Below are positions 62,736 to 64,000 of a stretch of DNA of 64,000 bases, in pieces (position 1 is the first letter of the stretch; each line of letters begins with the position of its first letter). Below the pieces are notes generated by a model. The model was not told where the DNA came from, made no database searches, and saw only the letters and a list, made by a program, of their open reading frames with translations. This DNA is from Actomonas aquatica. GTDB lineage: Bacteria; Verrucomicrobiota; Verrucomicrobiia; Opitutales; Opitutaceae. The stretch is taken from the NCBI RefSeq assembly GCF_019679435.2, contig NZ_CP139781.1, forward strand, positions 2,232,001 through 2,296,000, in the 5' to 3' direction. Made by a program: the position numbers and the translations under genes.

Positions 62736-64000
62736 ATGGACTCGACCAGCTCTTCCAAGATTCGTCCCGCGTCGGCCTCTTCGAGGCACGGATGGGAACG
62801 TTTCGTCTGGGTGGGTGCGACGCTCGCTGCCGCGGTGTGGCTTTGGCACTGCTGGGCCTTTTTCAGCACCAGCAGTTGGAACGACATCCGCTTGGCGCCG
62901 GCGGTCGCGCTCCACTACGGCCAAGCAATTTACCCCGGCCCCTCTGGTCCGCCGAACACGTGGATGTATGGTCCGCTGCCCATCTGGCTGCTGTGGCCCG
63001 CCGGCTGGTCCGGTTCCCCTGCCGCCGCGCTGGGAGTCGCCGCCACGATCAACGGACTCATCACCCTCGGTGCGATCATCGCGGTTTGTCGATTTACACC
63101 GCTCCCGTCCGGTTGGGACGCATCCCCTCGGCTGCGATGGACGGCCGCGCTGCTGGCCATCGCCATCTGGCCGAGAGCGGCTTGGCAGTTTATCCAGGCA
63201 GACAATCTGGCCGTCGCCTGCGGTCTGCTGGCCAATCTGTTGCTCATGCGGAGGCGTAGCGCAGCGGGTGACTGGCTGGCCGCGCTCTTCGCTACGGCGG
63301 CCCTGTTCTGCAAACAGACCTCGATCGCCGTGCCTCTCGCTCAACTGATCTGGTTATGGTCGAGCCGCGGTGCCCGTGCGAGCGTAGCCCATGCCGCGCG
63401 ACTCGCGGCAGCCTTGCTCGGGTGGTGCCTGCTCACCGTCACGCTCGAAGACCCGGGGGCCCTGCGGCTGTCGCTCTTCCAACTGCCAAGCGCGCTGCCC
63501 TGGGTGCAGGATCTCGCCGCGCGCCTCCGCGATGTGGCCCCGGCGATGGGCGTGCACCTGCTGCTGCCGGCCGTAGCTTATATCTGGATACGCCGACAGC
63601 GGCGATCCGCACTCACGGTCCTGCACCTCCCGTGGCTGTCCTGGGCGATTGCGGTGCCTCCCGGGCTCGCGGCCTTGCTGACCTACGGCGGAAACCTCAA
63701 CAGCCTGCAGGGTCTCGGGCTGTGGCTCCCGGCCGGACTCACCGCAACCCTGGCGGTCGCCCAGCGCACACGTTTGCGGCGCAACGCCCTGTGGATCGGC
63801 GTCGGCCTGGCCGTGGGACTCGTCGGCCTCCGCCTGGCGCTGGTTCCCGTCTGGGTGTGGGGACTCAACCACCCGCGCTACGCCCAGGCACAGACCATCG
63901 TGGAGACGTGGCCCGAGCAGGTTTGGTTCCCCTGGCACCCCTTGGTCACGCTCTATGCGGAAGGTAAACGCTACGCGGATGAGGATGGCTTGGCGGTCCG
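62736..64000 (+). CDS. Membrane glycosyltransferase-like protein, partial
   Basis: An open frame starts with ATG at 62736, eight bases after the previous stop, and runs off the right edge (421 codons seen). It has at least eight membrane helices; the segment SWNDIRLAPAVALHYGQAIY, followed by TWMYGPLPIWLLW, is the GT-C type first loop with a candidate catalytic Asp. It continues the glycosyltransferase operon. The C-terminus lies outside the window. Confidence 0.75.
   Translation, partial: MDSTSSSKIRPASASSRHGWERFVWVGATLAAAVWLWHCWAFFSTSSWNDIRLAPAVALHYGQAIYPGPSGPPNTWMYGPLPIWLLWPAGWSGSPAAALGVAATINGLITLGAIIAVCRFTPLPSGWDASPRLRWTAALLAIAIWPRAAWQFIQADNLAVACGLLANLLLMRRRSAAGDWLAALFATAALFCKQTSIAVPLAQLIWLWSSRGARASVAHAARLAAALLGWCLLTVTLEDPGALRLSLFQLPSALPWVQDLAARLRDVAPAMGVHLLLPAVAYIWIRRQRRSALTVLHLPWLSWAIAVPPGLAALLTYGGNLNSLQGLGLWLPAGLTATLAVAQRTRLRRNALWIGVGLAVGLVGLRLALVPVWVWGLNHPRYAQAQTIVETWPEQVWFPWHPLVTLYAEGKRYADEDGLAV

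Overview
The window is about 64 kb of GC-rich (roughly two-thirds GC by eye) bacterial chromosome. Its gene content fits a verrucomicrobial lineage close to Opitutaceae: a lexA preceded by a TGTTC-N4-GAACA operator, DUF1552 and DUF1592-type secreted proteins, planctomycete-type haem c sites, secreted proteins with C-terminal repeats typical of this phylum, and few clear Shine-Dalgarno sites. The assignment is inference from these families, not from a marker-gene tree.

Layout. 1-5.5 kb: start of a transporter, argH, a small secreted protein, then a minus-strand ECF sigma factor / acyltransferase / membrane protein set. 5.6-14.4 kb: a serine hydrolase, an orphan histidine kinase, a divergent SDR/Crp pair, a GlxA-type AraC regulator, a long S41 protease and a secreted endonuclease/phosphatase. 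14.6-20.9 kb: a subtilase, a coiled-coil protein and an M20 amidohydrolase on the minus strand, then two c-type cytochromes. 20.9-28.1 kb: a minus-strand group of GH78, esterase, DUF1552 and DUF1592 proteins. 28.3-34.1 kb: a methyltransferase-like protein, ppk1, tRNA-Ser(CGA), a DUF983 protein, tsf, rpsB and an initiator-type tRNA-Met. 34.2-40.7 kb: the SOS mutagenesis cassette lexA-imuA-imuB-dnaE2. 40.8-45.1 kb: a SatD protein with a membrane partner, a pseudouridine synthase, an AT-rich HEPN-like gene and a GH43 xylosidase. 45.2-54.3 kb: secreted enzymes (vanadium haloperoxidase, FG-GAP/ASPIC protein, DUF255-like protein, a paralogous pair). 54.3-64 kb: a CBS/DUF294 nucleotidyltransferase-like protein, a DEDDh exonuclease, small membrane proteins, xseA with a TVP38-type protein, and a run of membrane glycosyltransferases leaving the window.

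How the genes work together. The lexA cassette is a complete damage-inducible translesion module under one operator. tsf and rpsB form the usual translation pair with their own terminator. The DUF1592/DUF1552/esterase/GH78 and the GH43/haloperoxidase/FG-GAP blocks point to an organism that degrades plant or algal polysaccharide and exports many proteins.

The most unusual signal is repeat-related. Short-period repeats and REP-like palindromes fill every junction of lexA-imuA-imuB-dnaE2 and also lie in frame inside lexA (hinge), imuB and dnaE2 (linkers). The dnaE2 copy matches, at 31 of 33 positions, a repeat beside tRNA-Ser, where the tRNA 3' end is itself duplicated. Other points of interest are an AT-rich gene with an Rx4H (HEPN-type) motif wedged between rluA-like and xynB genes, and an operator-like direct repeat in front of satD.
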